DNA from: JACCQS01 sp050999295
GTDB lineage: Bacteria > Actinomycetota > Actinomycetes > Mycobacteriales > Geodermatophilaceae
DNA: 39,709 nucleotides
Reading direction: 5' to 3'
Assembly: GCA_050999295.1 (NCBI GenBank)
Contig: JBPCPI010000064.1
Location: 1 to 39,709 of the forward strand
The translations under genes and the position numbers were made by a program. The notes under the pieces are model-generated. The model saw only the letters and a list, made by a program, of their open reading frames with translations. It had not been told where the DNA came from and ran no database searches. Below, piece after piece: positions 1 through 8,138 of this stretch (position 1 is its first letter; every line of letters begins with the position of its first letter).

Positions 1-2
1 TC

Positions 3-1259
<1,257 letters not shown>

Positions 1260-1272
1260 TGCCCCCGCACGT

Positions 1273-1318
1273 TGCGTCCGAACATCCGATGCCAATGCCC
1301 CCTGATCGTTCGGACGTA
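1273..1318. promoter_or_regulatory. inverted repeat at the asd promoter
   Basis: CGTCCGAAC at 1275-1283 is repeated in inverted form as GTTCGGACG at 1308-1316. A G-T and a T-A pair extend the stem to 11 bp, and the loop is 24 bases. The right arm ends just before TACGGT (1317-1322), a TANNNT -10 box seven bases upstream of the asd ATG at 1330. The position suits an operator read by a dimeric regulator better than a terminator, because no T-run follows. No regulator can be named. Confidence 0.5.
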
Positions 1319-1329
1319 CGGTGATGGGT

Positions 1330-2355
1330 ATGCGGGTGGGGATCGTCGGGGCCACCGGGCAGGTCGGCCGCGTGATGCGGGCGATCCTCGCCGAACGCGA
1401 CTTTCCGGTGGATCAAGTCCGCTACTTCGCATCGTCGCGGTCTGCGGGAACGACGTTGCCGTGGAAGGGCCGGGAGGTCACCGTTGAGGACGCCGCCGTG
1501 GCTGACCCGGCCGGCGTGGACGTAGCCCTGTTCTCCGCCGGTGCCACCACCTCCCGCGCGCTGGCGCCGAAGTTCGCCGCCGCTGGGGTGCTTGTCATCG
1601 ACAACTCCTCCGCGTGGCGGATGGACCCTGACGTCCCGTTGATCGTCGCGGAGGTCAATCCCGGCGCAATCACTTTGGCCGTCAAGGGGATCATCGCCAA
1701 TCCGAACTGCACGACGATGGCCGCGATGCCGGTCCTGAAGCCGCTGCACGACGAGGCCGGTCTGGTCCGGCTGATCGCCAGCACGTACCAAGCCGTGTCG
1801 GGGGGTGGATTGGCCGGCGTGGACGAATTGGACAAGCAGATCCGCGAAACTGCCGGTCGCGCAACCGAACTCACCTACGACGGTTCAGCCGTGTCGTTTC
1901 CGGAGCCGGCTCTGTACGCGCGCCCGATCGCCTTCAACGTCCTCCCATACGCCGGGTCATTGCTCGACGACGGCTCTGGTGAGACCGAGGAGGAGCGCAA
2001 GCTGCGTAACGAGAGCCGCAAAATCCTCGACATCCCCGACCTGCTGGTCTCCGGCACCTGCGTTCGGGTGCCGGTGTTCACCGGTCACTCGCTGTCGCTC
2101 AATGCCGAGTTCGCCCGTCCACTGTCGGTCGCCCGCGCAATGGAGCTGCTCGCGGATGCCCCCGGCGTGGAGTTGACCGACATCCCGACACCGCTGCAGG
2201 CCGCCGGCAAGGACGCCAGCTTCGTGGGCCGGATCCGAGTCGATCCGGGCGTGCCCGACGGACACGGCCTGGCGCTGTTCGTCAGCAACGACAACCTGCG
2301 CAAGGGCGCGGCCCTGAACACCATCCAGATCGCCGAGTTGCTCGCGCGCCGTTGA
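1330..2355 (+). CDS. asd: aspartate-semialdehyde dehydrogenase
   Basis: Reduces aspartyl phosphate to aspartate semialdehyde with NADPH, the step after lysC. Counting from ATG 1330, the cofactor-binding GIVGATGQVG lies at 4-13, the catalytic cysteine is C127 in ANPNCTTM, Q154 lies in STYQAVSGGG, and the acid-base histidine is H253 in VFTGHS. At 341 residues the length is normal. GTG 1321 and ATG 1324 are in frame upstream, but ATG 1330 gives the canonical family N-terminus (MRVGIVGATG) and sits seven bases after a TACGGT -10 box, which suggests a leaderless message. This asd may therefore be transcribed separately from lysC as well as by read-through. Confidence 0.96.
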   Translation: MRVGIVGATGQVGRVMRAILAERDFPVDQVRYFASSRSAGTTLPWKGREVTVEDAAVADPAGVDVALFSAGATTSRALAPKFAAAGVLVIDNSSAWRMDPDVPLIVAEVNPGAITLAVKGIIANPNCTTMAAMPVLKPLHDEAGLVRLIASTYQAVSGGGLAGVDELDKQIRETAGRATELTYDGSAVSFPEPALYARPIAFNVLPYAGSLLDDGSGETEEERKLRNESRKILDIPDLLVSGTCVRVPVFTGHSLSLNAEFARPLSVARAMELLADAPGVELTDIPTPLQAAGKDASFVGRIRVDPGVPDGHGLALFVSNDNLRKGAALNTIQIAELLARR

Positions 2356-2393
2356 GGCCGCCCCGTTGGCACCGTAGTGACTCGTGTCTTGGG

Positions 2394-2428
2394 TTGACAT
2401 GAAGTCTGCATGCAAGCATGCTCATTGC
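2394..2428 (+). promoter_or_regulatory. vapB promoter with overlapping GCATGC repeats
   Basis: A consensus -35 box TTGACA (2394-2399) is followed after 17 bp by CATGCT (2417-2422), then six bases and the antitoxin ATG at 2429, so the transcript would be leaderless. The spacer and -10 carry two GCATGC palindromes (2408-2413 and 2416-2421), and TTGCATGA follows at the start codon. Toxin-antitoxin complexes of the VapBC and FitAB families usually bind such repeats in their own promoter. Binding here is inferred. Confidence 0.6.
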
Positions 2429-2662
2429 ATGACGTCTCTCCAGATCCGGAGCATGCCTGACGACCTGCATCGACGGCTCAAGGTCCGCGCGGCGCAGCGG
2501 GGCCAATCCCTGTCTGAGTACGCCATCGAGGTGCTTCGGCGTGCCGCGGAAACCCCGACCATCGAAGAGCTGACCGCGCGAATCCGGTCCCGCGGTTCGG
2601 CCGGAACCACGAGCACAAAGGATGTCGTCGCGCTCATCCGAGCCGACCGTGACGGCAGATGA
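2429..2662 (+). CDS. FitA/VapB-type antitoxin, ribbon-helix-helix
   Basis: A 77-residue antitoxin that should neutralise the PIN-domain toxin encoded next to it and repress their shared promoter. The N-terminal half has the ribbon-helix-helix pattern: a short strand (SLQIRSMP), then two helices (DLHRRLKVRAAQRG and SLSEYAIEVLRRAAE). The C-terminal tail, with EELTARIRSRG and a basic end, is the usual toxin-binding part. ATG 2429 is chosen because it lies six bases from the -10 box and starts exactly at the domain; an in-frame GTG at 2384 would lie upstream of the -35 box. The stop overlaps the toxin start as ATGA, so translation is coupled. Confidence 0.85.
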   Translation: MTSLQIRSMPDDLHRRLKVRAAQRGQSLSEYAIEVLRRAAETPTIEELTARIRSRGSAGTTSTKDVVALIRADRDGR

Positions 2663-3072
2663 CTGATCGATTGCAGGGGGTTGTCCTCGACGCCTCCGTA
2701 CTGGTGGAGTTCTTGCGTTGGTCGCCGGCTGGCGAAAGCGTGGCAGATGAGCTTGTGCTCACCGGATCCAGCGTCCACACGCCACATCTGGCTGGCGTAG
2801 AGGTGCTCAGCGCCTTTCGCTCGCTGGTGTCGCGAGCCGAAGTCTCCGTGCAGCGTGCCGAGATGGCTATCGATGACCTGATGAATCTGCCGATGACCCG
2901 GCACCCGGTCGAGCCGTTCCTGCCCCGGATCTGGGCGCGCCGAATGAATCTCACCGCCTACGACGCGACCTACGTGGCCCTGGCCGAAGCCTTGGACGTT
3001 CCGTTGTTGACCGCAGATCGCCGGCTGGCGCAGGCCAGTGGGAACAACGCCGCCATTCAGCTTGTCGGCTGA
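2659..3072 (+). CDS. vapC: VapC-type PIN-domain ribonuclease toxin
   Basis: A 137-residue PIN-domain protein expected to cleave RNA with Mg2+ or Mn2+ when freed from its antitoxin. All four acidic residues of the active site are present: D11 (VVLDASV), E48 (LAGVEVL), D102 (TAYDATYVAL) and D120 (LLTADRRL). The length is normal for VapC and the frame is intact, so the pair is probably functional. It overlaps the antitoxin gene by four bases. The RNA target cannot be predicted. The gene converges on a second, broken VapBC pair that ends 37 bp downstream. Confidence 0.9.
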   Translation: MTDRLQGVVLDASVLVEFLRWSPAGESVADELVLTGSSVHTPHLAGVEVLSAFRSLVSRAEVSVQRAEMAIDDLMNLPMTRHPVEPFLPRIWARRMNLTAYDATYVALAEALDVPLLTADRRLAQASGNNAAIQLVG

Positions 3073-3108
3073 CTGGGCCGGCTTTGCTAGCTCACTCAGT
3101 CCTCTAGG

Positions 3109-3504
3109 CTATCTGGGGACAAGATCCGCGACGTCGGCGTGCAGGTGAGCTAGGCCGCGGTCGAGCGTCGCGATCCGACCCTCGTTGGCACGGGCCAGGC
3201 TGGCAAGGTAGGCGTCGGTGACCCGCCGGTGTCCGATGACTCCGGCCAGCGAAACCCGCTCGTAGCAAACACTGTCTGTCCAGAAGTCGTGTCGAGGATG
3301 TGCGGTGAACTGAGTCAGTATCCGCACTGCGCTCGGGCCGGGCAGGCCGTTGCGAACAAGAATCCGGATGAGTGTGCCCTAGATGATGGGGCAGCTGGCT
3401 ATGCGGTGATCTGTCTGCGTGAACCACCTGGTCGTCCGCTCATAATGCGGGTGATCGGCGACGAGCATGGCGACAAGGACGGTGCCGTCAAGGAGGTAGG
3501 TCAC
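3109..3504 (-). pseudogene. broken VapC-type PIN-domain toxin
   Basis: Read from GTG 3504, this encodes a PIN protein of the TA-system VapC group with a typical start (VTYLLDGTVLVAMLV) and a clear C-terminal half (SLAGVIGHRRVTDAYLA, ATLDRGLAHLHADV). An in-frame TAG at 3381-3379 interrupts it, in SCPII-stop-GTLIR. Relatives usually have glutamine there (ITQGTLIR), so a single CAG-to-TAG change explains the stop. Downstream of it the frame stays open to 3109, so decay is recent. The first aspartate (LLDGTV) and the downstream aspartates remain in the two parts. GTG at 3327 could restart a 72-residue fragment, but it would lack the first catalytic aspartate. Confidence 0.85.
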
Positions 3505-3724
3505 TCGTCCTCGAGTGTCCGCACATCCTCAGATGAGACCGGGATGCCTAGTCGTAGACTGGCAGTCCGGTGCTGGAGTCAACGCCGACACCAGGTTGCT
3601 GGTCGACTCCCAAACCCCGGAGGATCAATTCGGCAATGGCCTCGCTGAGAGTTGTGCCGCGGTCTCGGGCCACAGAGATGGCAAGCCGGTGGACGTCGTC
3701 GGGAAGGTCGACGGTGGTGCGCAT
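3501..3724 (-). pseudogene. frameshifted VapB-type antitoxin
   Basis: From ATG 3724 the sequence MRTTVDLPDDVHRLA has the ribbon-helix-helix pattern of a VapB antitoxin, followed by RGTTLSEAIAELILRGL. The frame runs into TAG at 3550-3548 after 58 codons (STGLPVYD-stop). Restoring one lost base just before that stop would give GLPVVRLGIPVSSEDVRTLEDE-stop, the usual C-terminus of this group, ending at 3501 and overlapping the vapC GTG. The total of 224 bases is one short of a multiple of three, which fits a one-base deletion. Only the toxin-contacting tail is lost; the DNA-binding half could still be made. Confidence 0.8.
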
Positions 3725-3781
3725 GGACCGAGGCTACGCGAGCCGAATCAAGATGCGCAGTGCGTCAGGATTCACGCTGTC

Positions 3782-4144
3782 TCAAGATCGGGCCGCGACG
3801 CAGAACTCGTTGCCTTCGGGATCGGTGAGCACCGACCAGGAATGGCCCCACTCGTCCTTGTCCGCGACGTGGGTGGCGCCAAGGTCGACAAGGCGGGCCA
3901 CTTCCTGACTGCGGGGTGTGGAGTTCTCTACGAGCAGATCCAAGTGCCACCGGTTCTTGGCCGTCTTGGCCTCAGGAACCTTGAGGAACATGAAACGGGG
4001 TAGGTCGGAACCGTTCCGGTTGAGTGTGGCCAGGTACGGCGACGGGTCCGGGTCCAGCGCGATGTCGAGTGCCGCGGACCAGAATTCGGCCACCTTGGCG
4101 ACATCGTCGCAGTCGACGGTGACACTTCCAACGGACAAGCTCAT
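3782..4144 (-). CDS. glyoxalase/VOC-fold protein
   Basis: A 120-residue protein of the vicinal oxygen chelate fold, glyoxalase-like type. The paired beta-alpha-beta units are visible: VGSVTVDCDDVAKVAEFWSAAL near the N-terminus, and RWHLDLLVEN, LGATHV and VLTDPEGNEFCV in the second half. WHLDL and DPEGNEF are typical of this small-protein group. Its substrate is unknown; relatives include antibiotic-binding and detoxifying proteins as well as proteins without a known role. The ATG overlaps the stop of the upstream MerR regulator by four bases, so the two are co-translated, and the protein is probably the effector gene of that regulator. Confidence 0.85.
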   Translation of the reverse strand: MSLSVGSVTVDCDDVAKVAEFWSAALDIALDPDPSPYLATLNRNGSDLPRFMFLKVPEAKTAKNRWHLDLLVENSTPRSQEVARLVDLGATHVADKDEWGHSWSVLTDPEGNEFCVAARS

Positions 4145-4986
4145 GAGGTTCCTCCTGGCGTATCTGGCCCGCCAGCGATCAGCGGCCAGCAGATGTCGGT
4201 TCGGTAGAGTTCGGGATCCTCGGCCTCGGTCGGGCTGACGACGTAGACCTCGCGCACCTGCAGGCCCGCGGAGATGGCGTGCTCGGCAACCCAGCGGCCG
4301 AGCAGCCGGTAGGTCTCGCCGATGGTGTCGTAGCCACCGTGATGAGTGAGGACGGCGACCGTGGCGGCCGGCACCTCTCCGATGGACACTGGGCCCCGGT
4401 CTTCGGGGAGCTGAGCCGCAGCGGGGATGGGAACGTAGGCGACGACCGCTTCGACCTCCTCGACCACAGACGGGTACAAGGCGCCGGATGGTCCCGCCGG
4501 CGGGATTGCGAGCCGACCCAGCACGGCGTACAGGGCTGAGTAGGCAGTATCGAGAAATGGCGCGAAGTCCGCACCGCGCACTATGCCTCGATACTCCACG
4601 GTCAGCCTGGCCGGCTCATTGCGGACGTGCACCGGTGTCAGGCTGCTCGGGTGCTCCACACTGGCCTGGATCTCATCAACTGCCCTGGCAAGGTGGGCCA
4701 ACCGCTCCTGTAGCAGATTCCCGTGTTCGGTGAGCACCTTGCGGGTGTGGTCCGGATCCCGGGCGCGCAGGATCTCGCCGATGTCGGACAGCGGCAGATC
4801 CAGCGCACGAAGTCGACGCAGGATCGCAGCATCGGTCAGCTGGGTGGGCAGATAGGCGCGGTAGCCCGTGGCTGGGTCGACTCGCGCCGGAACGAGGACG
4901 CCTGCCTCGTGGTAGGCGCGCAGCGCCTTGATCGAGAGCAGGCTGGCCCGGGAGAACATCCCGATCGGCATCAGGGCTTGCGCCAT
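4141..4986 (-). CDS. MerR-family regulator with GyrI-like ligand-binding domain
   Basis: A 281-residue BmrR-like transcription factor. The N-terminal winged helix (about 8-77) contains FSRASLLSIKALRAYHEAGVLVPARVDPATGYRAY, with the tyrosines and the R-x-Y ending typical of MerR proteins. A coiled coil follows (about 80-115), then a GyrI-like effector domain (about 120-270). Proteins of this type bend the promoter when a drug-like ligand binds. Its own promoter has the diagnostic 19 bp spacer (see 4994-5024), so it is very likely autoregulated together with the VOC gene it overlaps. The start at ATG 4986 coincides with the predicted transcription start. The ligand is not predictable. Confidence 0.92.
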   Translation of the reverse strand: MAQALMPIGMFSRASLLSIKALRAYHEAGVLVPARVDPATGYRAYLPTQLTDAAILRRLRALDLPLSDIGEILRARDPDHTRKVLTEHGNLLQERLAHLARAVDEIQASVEHPSSLTPVHVRNEPARLTVEYRGIVRGADFAPFLDTAYSALYAVLGRLAIPPAGPSGALYPSVVEEVEAVVAYVPIPAAAQLPEDRGPVSIGEVPAATVAVLTHHGGYDTIGETYRLLGRWVAEHAISAGLQVREVYVVSPTEAEDPELYRTDICWPLIAGGPDTPGGTS

Positions 4987-4993
4987 GGAGTGC

Positions 4994-5024
4994 AGTCTCG
5001 GGTCTCCCTCGGGGGGAGAGTCAA
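4994..5024 (-). promoter_or_regulatory. MerR-type promoter with 19 bp spacer
   Basis: On the minus strand, TTGACT (5024-5019) and GAGACT (4999-4994) are separated by exactly 19 bp. The spacer region holds the dyad TCTCCC-N5-GGGAGA. A stretched spacer with a centred dyad is the hallmark of promoters switched by MerR-family proteins. The -10 lies seven bases before the merR ATG, so the message is probably leaderless. Confidence 0.8.
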
Positions 5025-5037
5025 GCGGCGATGCACG

Positions 5038-5092
5038 TTATGCGCATAAACGTCCCGCGACCGGGCCGGATTTCCGCACGTTATGCGCATAA
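5038..5092. repeat. TTATGCGCATAA palindrome pair, copy A
   Basis: Two perfect 12-base palindromes at 5038-5049 and 5081-5092, 43 bp apart start to start. The spacer contains GGGCCGGATTTCCGCACG, which recurs in inverted orientation between the palindromes at 26361-26419. The pair sits at the left edge of the larger repeat copy A. Confidence 0.85.
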
Positions 5093-5292
5093 GTCCCTGG
5101 TCTCCCTGGCGGGGTCGCCCGTTCCGGGCTGAAAATGGGGATCCACGACGCGCTGCGTCTGGACAGGCACTTTCTTGATCGTGAGCGCTCAGGGCGTAGT
5201 GGCTGTGCTCTATCCGCGCTCACGACCTTCGCGGCGCAGGCTTAAGCGCCCCAGCAGCCTCAGAAGCCGCACCAGACGCGTCTGCATCTATA
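5081..5292. repeat. intergenic repeat R1, copy A
   Basis: About 210 bp that recurs at 7251-7453 and, partly, at 38987-39110. Copies A and B are identical over 52 bp (5117-5168) and again over 33 bp (5171-5203). A stem-forming inverted repeat, TCGTGAGCG (5179-5187) and CGCTCACGA (5217-5225), lies inside. Minus-strand frames through it give a similar peptide in each copy, but with different starts and no conserved stop, so it is treated as non-coding. The rest of the 4987-5339 gap holds the MerR promoter and nothing else recognisable. Confidence 0.8.
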
Positions 5293-5339
5293 TGTGCATC
5301 ACGTGCGGATACCCGTCCGAATCCGCGCGGGGGGCCCGG

Positions 5340-7151
5340 TCAGCCGGGGGGGACCCGCCGCAGGCAAAAGTCCAGGGCCGCGGCCACCTGCCGGATCGTC
5401 TCCTCGATCACCAGGCTCCCGTGTCCCGCGTCGAATCGGTACACCTCGTGGTCCTGACCGCCCGCTACGAGAGCGCCGAGGTAGTTCTCGATCTGGCGTA
5501 GCGGACATCTCGGATCGTTGGCGCCGGCCATCACCATGACCGGCGCGCGGACGGCCCGGACGTACGTGATGGGCGACGACCGTCGATAGCTGTCCTCGAT
5601 CTCGGTCGGGGAGCCGCCGAACAGAGCGCGATCGAAGGCCCGCAGGCCTTCCATCTCGTCCTCGTACGCGGCCAGATAATCAGCCACCGGGACCTCGGCG
5701 ACTCCTGCCGCCCACCGGCTCGGCTGCGTTCCGAGCCCGAGCAGGGTCAGGTAACCACCCCAGGAGCCGCCGGTCAGGATGCAGCGCGCCGGATCGGCCA
5801 AGCCTGACGAGACCGCCCAGTCGTGCACGGCGGCGATGTCCTCGCACTCGGTCAGCCCCGGACGACCGGTCAGCGCGTCGCGCCAGGCCGAGCCATATCC
5901 AGTCGAGCCGCGGTAGTTGACGTGGACGACCGCGTAGCCGGCCTCGGCGTAAGCGGCTCGGCGGGCCCGGAACGCGTCCTCGTCGGAGGACTCGGGTCCG
6001 CCGTGGATCAGGAATGCGGTCGCGTACGGGCCCTGGCCTCGCGGTGGGCGCACGACCAGGGCGTGGATCTGGCCACCCGGGCCATCGACCCAGGCATCCT
6101 CTAGCGGGAAGGCCTCCGGGGGGCGTTCGCCAGGTGCGGTGAGCACGATGCCGCCTCCGACCGTACGGATCGCCGGCGGCTCGACCGAAGACGACCAGCC
6201 GATCTCCACCGTGCCGTCCGGACGAGCAGTCGCGCCGCTGACCACCCCCGGCGCGGTGTCCAGGCGGTGCAGGGACGAGTCCCTGAGGTCGTAGCGGTAC
6301 AGCTCCGTTCGAGCGGCGTAGTCGTGACCGATCAGCAACGCCGTTGCGTCGGGGTACCAACTGCCGGTGACTTCGCCGGGCAGGTCGAGCATGATCTCGG
6401 TCTCGGTATCGGCCAGCACGTCCCAGACCAGGAGTTCCGGCCGGCCGCGACGCTCATGGCCCACCAAGAGGCGGGGGTCGCCGTTGATCGGCGCGAAACC
6501 TGCGCTGGATACGCCCAGGCCCTCGCCGTCCCACTTCTCGGCGACGGCAGCGCCGTCCACAGTGGAGAGAACGCGCAGCGCCATGTGCCGGGTATCTCCG
6601 TGCTCGGAATGTCCTACGGCGAGGAGGCTTTCATCGCGCGACAGCCCGCCGACGTAGGCATTCTCCTTGTGTTCGTACAGCGCGGTCGTCGAACCGTGGA
6701 CCGACCAGGCCAGAATCTCGGTGCCGTCGTCGGTGCTGCGTCCGATCACTGCGATGTCGTGCCCGATGCTCAGACCTGCCGAGTACGCCGGTTCGACCCC
6801 GGCTGCAACGACCGTGTCCGGACCGCCTTCGAAGGGCTGCACCATCCAGTGACCCCACTCGTCACCGTCGGTGTCGTCGAACCACCAGATCCGGTTTCCA
6901 TCGGGCGTGAGTGCGCCCGAGAGCGTGCCGTTGGGCCGGTCGGTCACTTGCCGGTGGCTGCCCTCGGTGCGGTCCCAGGCGTACAGCTCGACGGTTCCGC
7001 TCTGGTCAGACAGGTAGAGGCACCGGTGGGGGGCATCCAGTGCCCACTCCGGAAGCATGACCCGCGGAGCGCGGAAGCGCGCCTGCCAACGGTCATTGGT
7101 GTCCTGGTCGAGCCCGGGTACGTCGGCTGGACGGGAGGGGTCGATCGTCAC
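5340..7151 (-). CDS. S9-family (prolyl oligopeptidase-like) serine peptidase
   Basis: A peptidase with an N-terminal beta-propeller (roughly residues 30-370) and a C-terminal alpha/beta-hydrolase domain (roughly 380-603), as in dipeptidyl- and acylaminoacyl-peptidases. The nucleophile serine lies in TGGSWGGYLTL, the acid aspartate in AGANDPRCPLRQ and the histidine in DAGHGSLV. LIHGGPESSDED is the oxyanion region. No signal peptide is visible, so it is probably cytoplasmic. The frame is open upstream into the repeat, but GTG 7151 is preferred because TAGCCT lies eight bases before it and because further extension would translate repeat DNA. The whole gene lies between two direct copies of that repeat. 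Confidence 0.88.
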   Translation of the reverse strand: MTIDPSRPADVPGLDQDTNDRWQARFRAPRVMLPEWALDAPHRCLYLSDQSGTVELYAWDRTEGSHRQVTDRPNGTLSGALTPDGNRIWWFDDTDGDEWGHWMVQPFEGGPDTVVAAGVEPAYSAGLSIGHDIAVIGRSTDDGTEILAWSVHGSTTALYEHKENAYVGGLSRDESLLAVGHSEHGDTRHMALRVLSTVDGAAVAEKWDGEGLGVSSAGFAPINGDPRLLVGHERRGRPELLVWDVLADTETEIMLDLPGEVTGSWYPDATALLIGHDYAARTELYRYDLRDSSLHRLDTAPGVVSGATARPDGTVEIGWSSSVEPPAIRTVGGGIVLTAPGERPPEAFPLEDAWVDGPGGQIHALVVRPPRGQGPYATAFLIHGGPESSDEDAFRARRAAYAEAGYAVVHVNYRGSTGYGSAWRDALTGRPGLTECEDIAAVHDWAVSSGLADPARCILTGGSWGGYLTLLGLGTQPSRWAAGVAEVPVADYLAAYEDEMEGLRAFDRALFGGSPTEIEDSYRRSSPITYVRAVRAPVMVMAGANDPRCPLRQIENYLGALVAGGQDHEVYRFDAGHGSLVIEETIRQVAAALDFCLRRVPPG

Positions 7152-7186
7152 GCTGGCCGAGGCTAGTCGCCGCGCTCTGCCCGCGT

Positions 7187-7239
7187 TTATGCGCATAACC
7201 GTGACCATCGCGCCTGGAACTTCGCGGTTATGCGCATAA
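7187..7239. repeat. TTATGCGCATAA palindrome pair, copy B
   Basis: Perfect palindromes at 7187-7198 and 7228-7239, 41 bp apart. A decayed third unit (TGTTGCGCATAG) starts at 7251 and merges into the larger repeat copy B. The pair lies just upstream of the S9 peptidase start on that gene's 5' side. Confidence 0.85.
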
Positions 7240-7250
7240 ACGCAGAGGAG

Positions 7251-7453
7251 TGTTGCGCATAGGTCCCTGCTCTCCCCTGGCGGGGTGGCCCGTTCCGGGC
7301 TGAAAATGGGGATCCACGACGCGCTGCGTCTGGACAGGCGGTTTCTTGATCGTGAGCGCTCAGGGCGTAGTGGCGGTGCACCATCCGCGCTCACGATCTT
7401 CGCGGCGCAGGCTTAAACGCCCCAGCAGTCCCACCAGACCCGCCCGCATCTAT
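7251..7453. repeat. intergenic repeat R1, copy B
   Basis: Direct repeat of 5081-5292 in the same orientation, with identical blocks at 7288-7339 and 7342-7374. The internal inverted repeat is longer here: GATCGTGAGCG (7348-7358) and CGCTCACGATC (7388-7398). The remaining gap up to 7513 has TTTTCGGATTAAG near 7454, similar to half of the second palindrome family, and no gene. Confidence 0.8.
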
Positions 7454-7513
7454 TTTCGGATTAAGCGGTATGGGTGTGATCGGTGAATACGCGCTGTCAT
7501 CAGTAATACTGCG

Positions 7514-7972
7514 TCATTGGGCAGAGTCGGCCGCGCTGGAGGCGAGAGTGGCCTGATGACGCGCTGCTGCACCGATCAGCGATCGCAGCGCGGGTTGTCC
7601 GACGTCGTCGAGCCGAGTGAGCTTGAGGCTGCGCATCGCGAGCGTGCCGGAGACCTGTTTGGCACCCGATACCGGCAACAGGCCAGCTGGGTCCGGCAGG
7701 TCTCCGCCATGATAGAAGCCCAGGGTGACATGGGCCTTGAACGGCATGAGGTAAGCGAACTGCTCGGTGAACTTCTTCGGACCGATCCCCCAGCCGACCG
7801 AGCATTGCTTGCTCCACACCACCTCGACGGCAGCTGGAGAGACGTCGTAGATGACAGCGCGGACGGCCAATGCCAGTTGCTGGATCTCCTCTGGCGAGGC
7901 CGACATCACCGCTCGAAACATCTCGTCCTTCTCGACGCCGTCGCGGTTGACGACGCCGGCGGCCTGGGCCAT
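7514..7972 (-). CDS. DUF1801 (YdhG-like) domain protein
   Basis: A 152-residue cytoplasmic protein of the DUF1801 family, whose function is not established. The core runs from EEIQQLALAVRAVIYDVSP through VVWSKQCSVGWGIGP to AHVTLGFYHGGDLPDPAGLL, which is the conserved pattern of the family. ATG 7972 has GGAAAGGA a few bases upstream as ribosome-binding site. A longer frame continues upstream through the tRNA gene and is not credible. It lies 77 bp downstream of the tRNA on the same strand. Confidence 0.8.
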   Translation of the reverse strand: MAQAAGVVNRDGVEKDEMFRAVMSASPEEIQQLALAVRAVIYDVSPAAVEVVWSKQCSVGWGIGPKKFTEQFAYLMPFKAHVTLGFYHGGDLPDPAGLLPVSGAKQVSGTLAMRSLKLTRLDDVGQPALRSLIGAAARHQATLASSAADSAQ

Positions 7973-8049
7973 GGAGATCCTTTCCACCGAAACCAGAGAC
8001 GGCCTAGCCGGAAGCTCGTTGCGAGCCCCGGACCAGACCGGCTGATCTG

Positions 8050-8123
8050 TCGGGGTGACAGGATTTGAACCTGCGGCCTCTTCGTCCCGAACGAAGCACG
8101 CTACCAAGCTGCGCCACACCCCG
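8050..8123 (-). tRNA. tRNA-Pro (anticodon CGG)
   Basis: On the minus strand the 74-base cloverleaf begins CGGGGTG (8123-8117) and closes with CACCCCG (8057-8051) plus discriminator A. The anticodon stem CTTCG/CGAAG encloses loop TTCGGGA, giving anticodon CGG, with G at position 37 as usual for proline tRNAs. The T arm reads GCAGGTTCAAATCCTGT. CCA is not encoded. The gene starts 16 bp after the stop of the metallophosphoesterase gene. Confidence 0.97.
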
Positions 8124-8138
8124 AGGGACTCCGCGAGT

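Noticed and set aside
5038..5092. CRISPR array
   Set aside because: Only two repeat units per locus, repeats are short palindromes, spacers are conserved between loci, and no cas genes are present.
5081..5292. R1 as an insertion sequence
   Set aside because: No transposase, no target-site duplication, and no consistent terminal inverted repeats are visible.
7152..7394. N-terminal extension of the S9 peptidase through R1 copy B
   Set aside because: It would translate repeat DNA and two palindromes; the -10 box at 7165-7160 and the family N-terminus favour GTG 7151.
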